Source: Dysgonomonadaceae bacterium PH5-43 (GTDB lineage: Bacteria > Bacteroidota > Bacteroidia > Bacteroidales > Azobacteroidaceae). From it: a stretch of 64,000 nt of DNA. The stretch lies in contig JARXWK010000005.1 of the NCBI GenBank assembly GCA_029916745.1, positions 1-64,000 on the forward strand. The letters are read 5' to 3'. The first letter of the stretch is position 1. The number at the start of each line of letters is the position of its first letter. This document shows positions 7,830-17,045 of the stretch, one piece after another. The position numbers and the translations under genes are program-made. A model generated the notes under the pieces. The model was not told where the DNA came from, did not search any database, and was given only the letters and a program-made list of their open reading frames with translations.

Positions 7830-10800
7830 CTATAAAATAACCTTAAAAGATTTTCCATCAACTACCAAAATATAGCAACCTTCTTTTATATTATTAGTAG
7901 GAAGCATTCTTCCCGACAAGTCGAAAAGCTTAACACTGGCATTGTCTTTTGTGATAATACTCCCATCAACAATAGTGAAAGGCATATCGTCAGATTTTTC
8001 ATCTATTGATATAATATCGTCAATAACAACCTTATAATCAATAGCAGATACTTGCTCCGCAGTTAGCACACCTGGGAAGAATTGAACTGAGTGAATCGTC
8101 CCCGTGAATGGATAACGATTATTATCGTTTGCCGAAACTATACCGCCAATATAAAGTTGTGCATCTTTTATTGCTTCTTTTCCGAAATAATAATAACCAT
8201 AAGCCCCCATACCACTAACTTCACGATTGAAAACGCCATCAACGTAATAATTGTAGTTAGGAGTGCTAGGCGACATAGTAATTACTATTTGGTGACGTTT
8301 GGTAGCATTTGAATAACCTCCAGTGTACCAGCCTTCCAACTCGTTATTACCTACGAAACGAATGCCGAATTTAGAAAAGTTAGAAATTGTTCCTACTCCG
8401 AAAAATTTATTATCAGCAGCTATATCGCTAGAGCCAACTAATATCGCATCTCCTGTTGTGCTTGAAGGAGTGAAGTCTATAGCAACGGTAAGCGACTCTT
8501 CAGCTAAAACTGGAGCTGCTTGAGTGCTTGGCACAAGCACTGGTCCATCACATTCGATGTTAGCTAATGTTAATAAAGATGCAGGAAGTTCAGGTTTTTC
8601 AGGTTCTTCGCCTATAACGTCGGCTATTAGATTGTCGTAACTAATTAATTTGCCAATTTGAAAGTTTGCCATTGCTCCGTCAAAAAATTGTACGGAATGC
8701 ACAGTTCCCTTAAAAGCTTGATTAATATCTTTTGTTGAACTCTTAAACCCACCAATGGTAAGAGCATTAGCGTCTGTAATTGTTCCAAAGGTTTCGTATA
8801 CCCAATCGGCATTGTTATCATAATTATAAGTGTTCTTAAAGGCTCCATCTAAGTAATAATCAATACTTTTAGGATTTTCAGCTCTGAAAACATAAACTAT
8901 TTGATGGCGAGTTGTTGCTGTGCCTAAAGAGTTAGAGAAGCGATGTTCTGAAACATCTTGATCTTGATAGAGTACCGAGTAATTGCTATCCCAAACCGAA
9001 GCAGAGAAATGACGACCAGTATTGGTTGTATCGGCAACGGCAATAAGAGATGCAAAAGAAGAACTTGCAGTAGAAGTTGTGAAATCTATAGCTATAGTCA
9101 TATCTTTTTTACCTACTATACGTTGCAGAAACTCGTCTGGCACTCTGAAAAACTCTTTGCCATTACAGCTAACATCTTTAATTGTTAGAATAATATTAGG
9201 ATCGGCGGGGTCTTTTTCTGGCGAACCTGTAACTTCTGTAAATAAAAACTGACAACCTGTGTCGCTGGTATTGCTTCCACCTCCCCAATTAAATAAAACT
9301 CCAGAGTTAGTAAGGTTAAGTTGTGTGCTTCCGCTTTTAATGATAAACTTACTAGACCCGTCGCTTTTTGTAAAAGTCCAACCAGAAGCAGGTTCTGTAG
9401 CTGTTGTATTCATTTGAGTATTGTGCGTAGCAACAGGATTTAAGAAGCTATTGTCCATACGGTTTATGATATTGAACGAATTGTCGCTTCTTTTAGTTAG
9501 TTTCCATTGTTGACTTTCGTAATTATTTGAAGAAGTAAATACTACCCCATTGTTAGCACCTTCACCTTTCATATAGATGCCGGCGTTACGTAAAGGAGCC
9601 GAAAGTTTATACCAATGCTCTTCCACTTCTGTACTAGCTAAAGGTAAGCTTATCTCGCTGTTACGAAATGTATTAGTAGCTGTTGTTAATGTGTTTGCAG
9701 CAGTTTGATAATCTTCGGCTGTTGCGTCTTTATTATTCGCTACTGCATCGGCAGCTTCTATTGCGGTACGAAAAACATTTGTAGCTTCAGTTGTGTAAGC
9801 TCCAGCACCTTCTTCTTTTAATTCATATAAAAATTGACGAGCATTTGCTACTGCCATAATTAAGTCGTAAGCATCAACTCTTAAAGGAACTATGTTTTCA
9901 TCAACATAAGGAGCTAATATTTCTGCCCATTTTAGATATCCTTTACCGTTAAATCCTCTATCGCTCCAAGCATACTGAGAATCCAATACGCCATTTTTAA
10001 CTAATGGAGTGTAAACATCGATAAAATAAATGTTATTGCTTTCGTCGGTAAGTTTTGCTAACTCTGTATTAAAGGGTACATAAAGATTGGTGTTAGTTGT
10101 AGCATTATTTCTTGGAGCCAAACTTTGAATGTAAATTTTAGTATCGGGAGCTTTTTCTTTTATTAATGCAAGAATAGCCTTGTAAGTAGTTATTGCTTCG
10201 CTTACCGATTTATTATTGTATTCGATGTCTTTGTATCCGCAAGAGATAAAAACTTTAGCAGGATTGCCTGTTATTATATGAGGAATCATATCTTTTAATT
10301 CAACAAGACTAATGCTTGAGCCTCCGTGATTTACACCTATACCCCTACTCTTAACATTTGGGTTTTGAAGAAGTTCTTTCCATTCGCCAGTATTAGTATG
10401 GAAGTCACCCAACATTAAAATGTCGTTTTCAGAAACTGACTTAGAAGCAAAGTTAGATACGCGTTGATTTACATATCCTGTATGAGACGAAGGGATAGTT
10501 GCATTAGAAGTATTAACGATAGAGGGTTTAATACCTGTGTATTTCTCAAATTCTTCTGTCCAAACATAGTATCCCGAACCCATAAGATGCAGTCTGTCGT
10601 TAGAATGATTACTATTTATGTTAAGTTCGTTGTCAGGGCTGTTAAGTTTAGAGAATACATCTATATAAGTAACTTCTTTTTCTTTACAAAGCTCTTGTAA
10701 AAGTTCATTAGTTACCTTTACGTTAGCATTGCCAGCATAAGGTAAAATACTTTGAATGTATACCTCTGTGTCGGGAGATTCTTTTTGCGCTAATTCTATA

Positions 10801-11144
10801 GACTTACGAATACAAGGAACAACAATATCGGGATTGGCACCATCGTTAATTCCTATCATAATAAACAGTTTCGCCGGCTTACCTTTTAGTATATAGTCCA
10901 TATTATTCATAATTTCGGCTGAAGTATTGCCACTAATTCCTCTGTTTACTACTCGAGGATCGTTGGAGAAAGACTCCGACCACTCATTTCCTTGTGTAAT
11001 ACTATTCCCAGTGAAAACTATACTGTTTTCATTTATAGGAAGCATTCTGAACATATCCCGTCTTTGATTGCGGAATGGTAGGTCTGCAAATGCATAACTG
11101 ATACATAAGCAAGATAACAAAATTAAAAAGACTGTTTTTTTCAT
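7830..11144 (-). CDS. Large secreted protein with active and degenerate SGNH hydrolase domains, ricin-like and LamG-like modules
   Basis: 1104 residues with a signal peptide (1-20). The first SGNH/GDSL domain (about 36-200) has block I GNSIT (nucleophile S48), block II G69, block III GIND (N100) and block V D183 with H186. A second copy (about 240-415) has lost these residues: GDFHT replaces GNSIT, GYKD replaces GIND, and no histidine follows D395. Next come a helical linker (about 424-495), a ricin-like module (509-638 with QQW), two LamG/concanavalin-like beta-sandwiches (about 650-840 and 860-1040) and a C-terminal sorting-type domain (about 1055-1104). SGNH enzymes are esterases or acetylhydrolases, often acting on acetylated sugars. 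The substrate is unknown. It is probably transcribed alone, with a promoter at 11179 and a terminator at 7763. Confidence 0.75.
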   Translation of the reverse strand: MKKTVFLILLSCLCISYAFADLPFRNQRRDMFRMLPINENSIVFTGNSITQGNEWSESFSNDPRVVNRGISGNTSAEIMNNMDYILKGKPAKLFIMIGINDGANPDIVVPCIRKSIELAQKESPDTEVYIQSILPYAGNANVKVTNELLQELCKEKEVTYIDVFSKLNSPDNELNINSNHSNDRLHLMGSGYYVWTEEFEKYTGIKPSIVNTSNATIPSSHTGYVNQRVSNFASKSVSENDILMLGDFHTNTGEWKELLQNPNVKSRGIGVNHGGSSISLVELKDMIPHIITGNPAKVFISCGYKDIEYNNKSVSEAITTYKAILALIKEKAPDTKIYIQSLAPRNNATTNTNLYVPFNTELAKLTDESNNIYFIDVYTPLVKNGVLDSQYAWSDRGFNGKGYLKWAEILAPYVDENIVPLRVDAYDLIMAVANARQFLYELKEEGAGAYTTEATNVFRTAIEAADAVANNKDATAEDYQTAANTLTTATNTFRNSEISLPLASTEVEEHWYKLSAPLRNAGIYMKGEGANNGVVFTSSNNYESQQWKLTKRSDNSFNIINRMDNSFLNPVATHNTQMNTTATEPASGWTFTKSDGSSKFIIKSGSTQLNLTNSGVLFNWGGGSNTSDTGCQFLFTEVTGSPEKDPADPNIILTIKDVSCNGKEFFRVPDEFLQRIVGKKDMTIAIDFTTSTASSSFASLIAVADTTNTGRHFSASVWDSNYSVLYQDQDVSEHRFSNSLGTATTRHQIVYVFRAENPKSIDYYLDGAFKNTYNYDNNADWVYETFGTITDANALTIGGFKSSTKDINQAFKGTVHSVQFFDGAMANFQIGKLISYDNLIADVIGEEPEKPELPASLLTLANIECDGPVLVPSTQAAPVLAEESLTVAIDFTPSSTTGDAILVGSSDIAADNKFFGVGTISNFSKFGIRFVGNNELEGWYTGGYSNATKRHQIVITMSPSTPNYNYYVDGVFNREVSGMGAYGYYYFGKEAIKDAQLYIGGIVSANDNNRYPFTGTIHSVQFFPGVLTAEQVSAIDYKVVIDDIISIDEKSDDMPFTIVDGSIITKDNASVKLFDLSGRMLPTNNIKEGCYILVVDGKSFKVIL

Positions 11145-11178
11145 GATATTTAATATTAACTAAATGTTATATAATTCG

Positions 11179-11186
11179 CAAATTTA
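11179..11186 (-). promoter_or_regulatory. Bacteroidetes -7 box for the SGNH protein gene
   Basis: Reads TAAATTTG on the minus strand, a perfect TAnnTTTG match, 35 bp upstream of the start at 11144. Confidence 0.5.
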
Positions 11187-11205
11187 CACACATTATTTTA
11201 ATACA

Positions 11206-11268
11206 CAAGTAATATCCCAAATAATTATATGATATAAATATCAATAATTTACTTTTGGAATATTACCT
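11206..11268. promoter_or_regulatory. Long imperfect dyad between the DUF2851 and SGNH genes
   Basis: GTAATATCCCAAA beginning at 11209 is mirrored by the reverse complement of the segment ending at 11266, and GATAT/ATATC lies at the centre near 11231-11242. It sits upstream of the -7 box at 11179 and downstream of the DUF2851 stop. It could be an operator for the SGNH gene or a terminator for DUF2851. It has no strong T tract. Confidence 0.3.
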
Positions 11269-11356
11269 TCACTACTTAGTCTTTATTTTTTAAGTATGAA
11301 ATATCCCATATTTACTTTACCATTAAGCACACACAAATAAGCCGCTCTTCTAATAA

Positions 11357-12628
11357 TCAAGTTGTAAATAGCTTATTCCCTATTCTACAGAAAATACATT
11401 TTTTCTTCTCACAATATTCTCGTTGCAACTGAATAAGAGCTTGGCTATCGCCTGCATTATTTACTGCCACCCCATATTTAGTAAATGCTTTTACTATATA
11501 ATTACTCTCTGGTCGTATCAAATCTAATAACTTAAGGGCTGAATCTATGTAATTTTCATTGTTAGTATGCCTTCCATAGGCAAATAATATCGGCACAACT
11601 GTATTTATTATAAGAATGTTAACAGAAGAGAGACCTAATGTTTTAACTTGATCGACCGATGGTTTACCAAAGTTATAATGCGTATTCCAATATTTATGAA
11701 TATCTGTTGTAAACAGGAATTGCATTTCATTCAAATCCTTTAAGTCTAATATTTTAGAAAAGAGTCTCGGACTTTGCCTTATTATACTCGCAAGCTGTAC
11801 TAATTTCACATAAGGGAAGTTGCCAGGTCGCATTCTTAAACTTTTAAATGAAGATGAAGAATCCAAACCTTGCAAGTTATATTTTTTAGCAAGAAACTTA
11901 TATTCTATTTTTAGAGAGGAATAATACGAGTCGTCAATATCATCATTCAACAATCCCGCCTGACCAAGAAACAAGGCTTCGGTCTGCAATATAGAGTCTG
12001 AATGTTTATACACACAAATTAAAGGCAAACTTTTAGCTAATCGCTCAAAGGCATCACTATTTACTCCAAAACCGAAATTACGAGAAAGAAGGACATAAAA
12101 GACTTCGTCCCAGTTATTCTTATACAGACTTAACAAATCTACTATTTGACCAACTTTACGCTCTAATCTTTCGGTTAACAGAGAAACTTTCCAATCGGAT
12201 ATAAATATTTCGGGTATCTTCCAAAGTTGTTCAGCACAAGGGATTAATGAATCTCTATATAATAGATATGAATAATTTTCTTTAATCTTATTTGGCACCT
12301 GCATAATCCATTGTGGAATAATTCTCCCATTTGAATCTTTTACTATTGGTTCGTCTACAAACTCTACAATGTGCAACACAACCGAATTGTAAGCTTTGTC
12401 TTTGTCGTGATGATGCTTATACCAATCACTCGATTTGATATGAATCTCCACATTACCTGCCCACATTTCTTCTCCAATTTTTATTTTAGCATTAAAGAAA
12501 TCAGGACCTGCATTTGTGTTATACACACCTACATCTATAATTTCAATAGGCGTTTCGTCGATAGTTTTAAAGTTATTATTACAAGAATACAGCTTATGCT
12601 TCCAAATGTAATGAAGTAAATTCTCCAT
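11357..12628 (-). CDS. DUF2851 family protein
   Basis: 423 residues with the typical DUF2851 start (MENLLHYIWKHKL), then D-V-G-x-x-N-x-x-A-G-P-D-F and a GNVEIH motif near 60-65. The family is common across Bacteroidetes. Its function is not established, though some members have been compared to nuclease-like folds. There is no signal peptide or membrane segment, so it is cytoplasmic. A -7 box at 12682-12689 probably drives it alone, divergent from the dipeptidyl peptidase gene. Confidence 0.85.
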   Translation of the reverse strand: MENLLHYIWKHKLYSCNNNFKTIDETPIEIIDVGVYNTNAGPDFFNAKIKIGEEMWAGNVEIHIKSSDWYKHHHDKDKAYNSVVLHIVEFVDEPIVKDSNGRIIPQWIMQVPNKIKENYSYLLYRDSLIPCAEQLWKIPEIFISDWKVSLLTERLERKVGQIVDLLSLYKNNWDEVFYVLLSRNFGFGVNSDAFERLAKSLPLICVYKHSDSILQTEALFLGQAGLLNDDIDDSYYSSLKIEYKFLAKKYNLQGLDSSSSFKSLRMRPGNFPYVKLVQLASIIRQSPRLFSKILDLKDLNEMQFLFTTDIHKYWNTHYNFGKPSVDQVKTLGLSSVNILIINTVVPILFAYGRHTNNENYIDSALKLLDLIRPESNYIVKAFTKYGVAVNNAGDSQALIQLQREYCEKKKCIFCRIGNKLFTT

Positions 12629-12681
12629 AGTTCAGCTATTTTTGGCGTTTAATTAAAAAATACAAATAAAGATTTCGACTG

Positions 12682-12689
12682 CAAATGTA
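12682..12689 (-). promoter_or_regulatory. -7 box for the DUF2851 gene
   Basis: TACATTTG on the minus strand, 54 bp upstream of the start at 12628, matches TAnnTTTG. Confidence 0.45.
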
Positions 12690-12767
12690 AAACTATTAAT
12701 CGAAGTTTTGGCTAATTAAGTGAAAAATGCTAAGTTTGCTATCTCAAAAAATAATTTATTAAACATA

Positions 12768-14948
12768 ATGAAAAAGTTATATTCTCTAACTCTATTTTTA
12801 CTTGTTACTATTACTTTATGCGTTGCTCAAAATGGCAGTAATCCTATACTTTTGGAAGATATTACGGGAGGAAAGTATTATGCTTATGGCACTAAAATGA
12901 TGCGTTCGTTATCCGACGGAGAACATTACACTTCGATAAGCAGCGATTCTAAATCCGTTCTTAAGTATTCTTATAAGACAGGAGAAATTGTCGACACCTT
13001 ATTTAATGTTGACAAGGCAAGAGAGACTAAACTTAAATCTATTCAGGGCTATGCTATAGACTCAAGAACTTACCGCATTTTAGTTTGGAATAATGTAGAG
13101 TACATTTATAGACGTTCGTGGAAAGCTGATGTTTATGATTATGACGTACGTCGCAACTACTTAAAACCTTTGTCTGATAACGAGGGTAAGATAATGATTC
13201 CTACATTCTCGCCCGATGGACGTATGGTTGCATTTGTTAGAGACAATAATATTTGGATTAAAAAATTTGATTACGATACCGAAATTCAGATCACAAAAGA
13301 TGGCGAACTAAACAAGGTATTAAACGGAGTTACTGATTGGGTTTACGAAGAAGAGTTCGGGCAAACAAATCTTATGTCGTGGTCGGCAGATAGTAAGTTC
13401 CTTGCTTATATTAAGTCGGACGAGTCGGGGGTTAAGAGTTTCGATTTTCAGTATTATAAAAACAACTTATATCCAGAGTCTTATGTGTTTAAATATCCTA
13501 AAGCAGGCGAAGACAATTCAAAGGTTGCTTGTTTTGTTTACAACTTAGAGTCGAAAGACACAAAGAAGATGGAAGTTCCTCTTGACGACGACGGATATAT
13601 CCCATCTATTCAATTCACCGAAAACATAGATCAGTTAGCTGTAATGACTCTAAACCGTCATCAAAACAACTTTAATATGTATTTCGTTAATCCTAAATCT
13701 ACAGTTGCAAAACTTATACTTCACGATGAAAGCAAATATTATGTAGACCCAGATTGGATATTAAATATTAAATTCACCAAAGACAACTTTGTATATGTGA
13801 GCGAAAAAGACGGATATGCACATATCTATCTTTATTCTATGACTGGTGTTTTAGAGAAACAACTTACTTCGGGCAATTGGGACGTTACTGATTTGTACGG
13901 TTATAATCAAGAGACAAAAACCGCTTACTATCAGTCGGCAGAAGAAAGCCCTATACATCGTGCTGTTTACAAAGTAGACACAAAAGGAAATAAAATAAAA
14001 CTCTCGACCGACAAGGGAACTAATTCGGCTGTATTTAGTAATAACTTCAAATACTATGTAAATACATTCTCTAATGTTACTACTCCTACGCTTATTACTT
14101 TGCATAACGAAAAAGGAAAAAGATTATTTATATTAAACGATAACGAAGAAACTAAGAAGCGTCTTGAAGAAACAAAGTTTAGACACAAAGAGTTTTTCAC
14201 TTTCACAAACGAAGCAGGAGTTGAACTAAACGGATGGATTATTAAACCTTCTGATTTCTCTGATAACAAAAAATATCCAGCAGTAATGATTCAGTATAGC
14301 GGTCCAAACTCGCAACAGGTAAAAGATGCTTATGGTATTGATTGGTACAACTATCTTGCCGAACAAGGCTATATTGTAGTGTCGGTTGATGGTAGAGGAA
14401 CTGCTGCGCGAGGTGAAGAGTTCAGAAAATGCACTTACCTTAAATTAGGTTTATTAGAATCGGACGACCAAATATCGGTTGCTAAGTATTTAAGCAAACA
14501 AACCTATATCGACAAAGATAATATTGCTATCTGGGGCTGGAGTTTTGGTGGTTTTACTACTCTTATGTGTATGAGCAGAGGCAACGGAATACTAAAAGCT
14601 GGCGTTGCCATCGCTGCTGTTACCGATTGGAGATTTTACGATTCTATTTACACTGAACGATTTATGCGCACTCCTAAAGAAAATATGAATAACTACGATT
14701 TATGTTCTCCTATTAAATTAGCAGACAAACTTAAAGGTCGCTTATTCTTAGTTCACGGCACGGCCGATGACAATGTTCACTTCCAGAATGCAGCAGAATA
14801 TATGAAAGCATTACAAAATGCTGGTATTCAATTTAATTCGATGACTTACCCCGACAAAAACCACAGTATAGTTGGAGGAAACATCAGAACTCATTTATAC
14901 ACAGGAGTGATAGACTTTCTTAATATCTACTTAAAAGGACAAATTTAA
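12768..14948 (+). CDS. Dipeptidyl peptidase IV (S9B serine peptidase)
   Basis: 726 residues from ATG at 12768. The open frame extends back to a GTG at 12720, but the ATG gives a clean signal peptide (MKKLYSLTLFLLVTITLCVAQ region). An N-terminal beta-propeller (about 30-470) carries the Glu motif (VYEEEF, near 193-197) that anchors the substrate N-terminus in DPP IV enzymes. The C-terminal alpha/beta hydrolase domain has GWSFGG (S592), TADDN (near 665-669) and KNHS (H699). It removes X-Pro dipeptides from peptides in the periplasm. The stop codon overlaps the lipA start by 1 bp, so the two genes are translationally coupled despite unrelated functions. Confidence 0.93.
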   Translation: MKKLYSLTLFLLVTITLCVAQNGSNPILLEDITGGKYYAYGTKMMRSLSDGEHYTSISSDSKSVLKYSYKTGEIVDTLFNVDKARETKLKSIQGYAIDSRTYRILVWNNVEYIYRRSWKADVYDYDVRRNYLKPLSDNEGKIMIPTFSPDGRMVAFVRDNNIWIKKFDYDTEIQITKDGELNKVLNGVTDWVYEEEFGQTNLMSWSADSKFLAYIKSDESGVKSFDFQYYKNNLYPESYVFKYPKAGEDNSKVACFVYNLESKDTKKMEVPLDDDGYIPSIQFTENIDQLAVMTLNRHQNNFNMYFVNPKSTVAKLILHDESKYYVDPDWILNIKFTKDNFVYVSEKDGYAHIYLYSMTGVLEKQLTSGNWDVTDLYGYNQETKTAYYQSAEESPIHRAVYKVDTKGNKIKLSTDKGTNSAVFSNNFKYYVNTFSNVTTPTLITLHNEKGKRLFILNDNEETKKRLEETKFRHKEFFTFTNEAGVELNGWIIKPSDFSDNKKYPAVMIQYSGPNSQQVKDAYGIDWYNYLAEQGYIVVSVDGRGTAARGEEFRKCTYLKLGLLESDDQISVAKYLSKQTYIDKDNIAIWGWSFGGFTTLMCMSRGNGILKAGVAIAAVTDWRFYDSIYTERFMRTPKENMNNYDLCSPIKLADKLKGRLFLVHGTADDNVHFQNAAEYMKALQNAGIQFNSMTYPDKNHSIVGGNIRTHLYTGVIDFLNIYLKGQI

Positions 14949-15808
14949 TGGCTTGTTGCAATAATAAAAACATTAGAAAACCAGAATGGATAAGGGTTAA
15001 TCTGGGCAATAACGAAAACTTCTCCCTTACTGGTAACGTTATAAAAAGCAAATCGCTTCATACAATATGCGAAAGCGGTAGATGTCCGAACAGAGGAGAA
15101 TGTTGGAATCGCAAAACAGCAACTTTTATGATAGCAGGAGATATTTGTACTCGTGCTTGCAAATTCTGTAACACCAAGTCGGGACGCCCTCTCCCTTTAG
15201 ACTCTAAAGAACCTCAAAAAGTAGCAGAGTCGATAAAAACATTACAACTAAAACACGCAGTTATTACCTCGGTGGATAGAGATGATTTGCCCGACTATGG
15301 AGCAAAGCATTGGGCAGAAACGATAATAAAAATAAAAGAAATAAATCCAGAGATTACTATAGAAGCCTTAATTCCCGACTTTGCTGGCAATAAAGAGTTT
15401 ATTACTATGGTAACAGATGCTCGTCCCGAAATAATATCTCACAATATAGAAACCGTAGAAAGACTTACTCCTTTAGTAAGAAGTGTAGCAAAATACAAAA
15501 CAAGTCTCGAAGTATTGAAACAAATATCGGAATCTGGCATTCTTGCTAAATCGGGTTTAATGTTAGGCTTAGGAGAAACCAGAGAGGAAATATTGCAAAC
15601 TATGGACGACTTACTTTCTTATGGTTGCACTCTGCTTTCTATCGGACAATACCTTCAACCATCTAAGAAGAATGTAGCCGTAGAAGAGTATATAACCCCC
15701 GAAGTTTTTGACGAATATAAAGAAATTGCACTATCAAAAGGGTTTACTCACGTAGAGTCTGGTCCATTAGTGCGCTCCTCTTATCATTCCATTGATTATC
15801 TATTGTAA
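14948..15808 (+). CDS. lipA: Lipoyl synthase (radical SAM)
   Basis: 286 residues. It inserts two sulfurs into octanoyl groups bound to carrier proteins to make lipoate for 2-oxoacid dehydrogenases and glycine cleavage. The auxiliary-cluster motif C41-x4-C46-x5-C52 and the radical SAM cluster motif C67-x3-C71-x2-C74 are intact. The conserved C-terminal RSSYH (near 276-280) supplies the serine ligand of the auxiliary cluster. The start overlaps the preceding TAA (taATG). Length is normal for the family. Confidence 0.96.
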   Translation: MACCNNKNIRKPEWIRVNLGNNENFSLTGNVIKSKSLHTICESGRCPNRGECWNRKTATFMIAGDICTRACKFCNTKSGRPLPLDSKEPQKVAESIKTLQLKHAVITSVDRDDLPDYGAKHWAETIIKIKEINPEITIEALIPDFAGNKEFITMVTDARPEIISHNIETVERLTPLVRSVAKYKTSLEVLKQISESGILAKSGLMLGLGETREEILQTMDDLLSYGCTLLSIGQYLQPSKKNVAVEEYITPEVFDEYKEIALSKGFTHVESGPLVRSSYHSIDYLL

Positions 15809-15820
15809 CTTTTTCTTAAC

Positions 15821-15855
15821 ATCTGAAAACAATCTATAGTTTGTAGATGTTATTA
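15821..15855 (+). terminator. Weak hairpin after lipA
   Basis: AACATCT and AGATGTT pair, with shorter inner complementarity, about 15 bases after the lipA stop. There is no long T run, so this may be a weak terminator or an mRNA 3'-end structure. Confidence 0.35.
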
Positions 15856-15887
15856 AGTAGAAGTTGAAAACATTGATTAATTGAATT

Positions 15888-15893
15888 AGGAGG
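15888..15893 (+). promoter_or_regulatory. Strong Shine-Dalgarno sequence
   Basis: AGGAGG lies 9 bases before the ATG at 15903. Such a full match is unusual here, where most starts have only AT-rich leaders. It fixes this start codon. Confidence 0.6.
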
Positions 15894-15902
15894 AATATAT
15901 TT

Positions 15903-17036
15903 ATGAGCACACAAAAAGCAATAGCACCTTTGATGACGCCAATACTTGGTATGACACCAATCATAGTATTCTTTTTATTAGATAGTTTCTTACCTTATCC
16001 AATTGCATTTTGCAGTGCCTTAGCAGCTGGTGTTATTTACTTTATAATTAATGTATTTTTAGCAAAACAGGAAGTGCCATACACTTTACAAGTTTCATTA
16101 GTCGCCTTGTTTGCTTTTATTGTTCTTGGTTTTATACCTATCGTACGAAATTATGTATATATAGAAAATGCTTCTGCCATTTTAGGCATTTTATTAGTAA
16201 TATCTTTTTTTATATTCATTCGTATTCAAGGATACTTTAGAGCAAAAATCCTAACTACTGATGACATATCTCAGGATACCAAAATACTAAAGTTTAATGG
16301 GGAAATTTATGTAATGAATGGTGTTATATTTACACAAACACTTTACTTGCTTATCATTTTAGTTTACAGCCTACTCCCATTAAGTTATCATAATGTCACA
16401 GCCGATTTTATCATTTATCATCTTATTATTTTAATTTTCATAGTAATACACGTAGCTTATGAACTTATAAACTGGCATATAGTACGTAAAGAGATGGAAA
16501 AAGAAGAATGGCTTCCTATTATTGACGAAACAGGAAGCGTACACGGTCGTGTTGCTTTAAGTGTAAGTCGGGAGTCGGGAGACAAATATATGCACCCAAT
16601 AATTCGTATTGCTCTAATAAACAAAGGGCGACTATATTTAAGAGAGCGAAATAATAGTTTCCCCATAAGTGAAAGTCATTATATCGACTATCCATTTGAG
16701 CGTTATCTTCGTTTCGGTGAATCATTAGATGAAGGAGTAAGACAGACGTTTATTAACAATGGAGCTGACGCTGATTTGCCTTACCGTTTTGTTTTCAGAT
16801 ACGTCGACAAAACAATAGAAACTAATCGTCTTGTATATCTTTATGCGTGTACTATAAACGACGATAAGTTACTCAGCAAATTACAGATTCAGAGAGGTAA
16901 ATGGTGGACAGAAAAACAAATTAACGACAGTATTGGTATGGATTTCTTCTCTCCAAGCTTCGAAAAAGAATACGAGTTTCTTGACGCTACCATATTAACG
17001 GCAGAACGATTGATGGGCATCATTAATGATGAGTAA
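15903..17036 (+). CDS. Polytopic membrane protein with a degenerate Nudix-like C-terminal domain
   Basis: 377 residues. The first ~190 contain about six hydrophobic segments. The remainder (about 200-377) is soluble and reads like a Nudix hydrolase fold. The stretch near 271-287 (GESLDEGVRQTFINNG) aligns with the Nudix box GES..EA..RE..EE.G, but the catalytic RE..EE residues are replaced by Q, I, N and N. It is therefore probably not a hydrolase; a sensor or scaffold role is possible. No gene name is recognised. It has an AGGAGG ribosome site and lies between lipA and dprA, converging on dprA with a 9-bp gap. Confidence 0.6.
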   Translation: MSTQKAIAPLMTPILGMTPIIVFFLLDSFLPYPIAFCSALAAGVIYFIINVFLAKQEVPYTLQVSLVALFAFIVLGFIPIVRNYVYIENASAILGILLVISFFIFIRIQGYFRAKILTTDDISQDTKILKFNGEIYVMNGVIFTQTLYLLIILVYSLLPLSYHNVTADFIIYHLIILIFIVIHVAYELINWHIVRKEMEKEEWLPIIDETGSVHGRVALSVSRESGDKYMHPIIRIALINKGRLYLRERNNSFPISESHYIDYPFERYLRFGESLDEGVRQTFINNGADADLPYRFVFRYVDKTIETNRLVYLYACTINDDKLLSKLQIQRGKWWTEKQINDSIGMDFFSPSFEKEYEFLDATILTAERLMGIINDE

Positions 17037-17045
17037 CTCATTTCT

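Noticed and set aside
12720-12767. GTG start for the dipeptidyl peptidase gene
   Set aside because: The 16 extra residues are polar and would hide the signal peptide that begins at the ATG at 12768.
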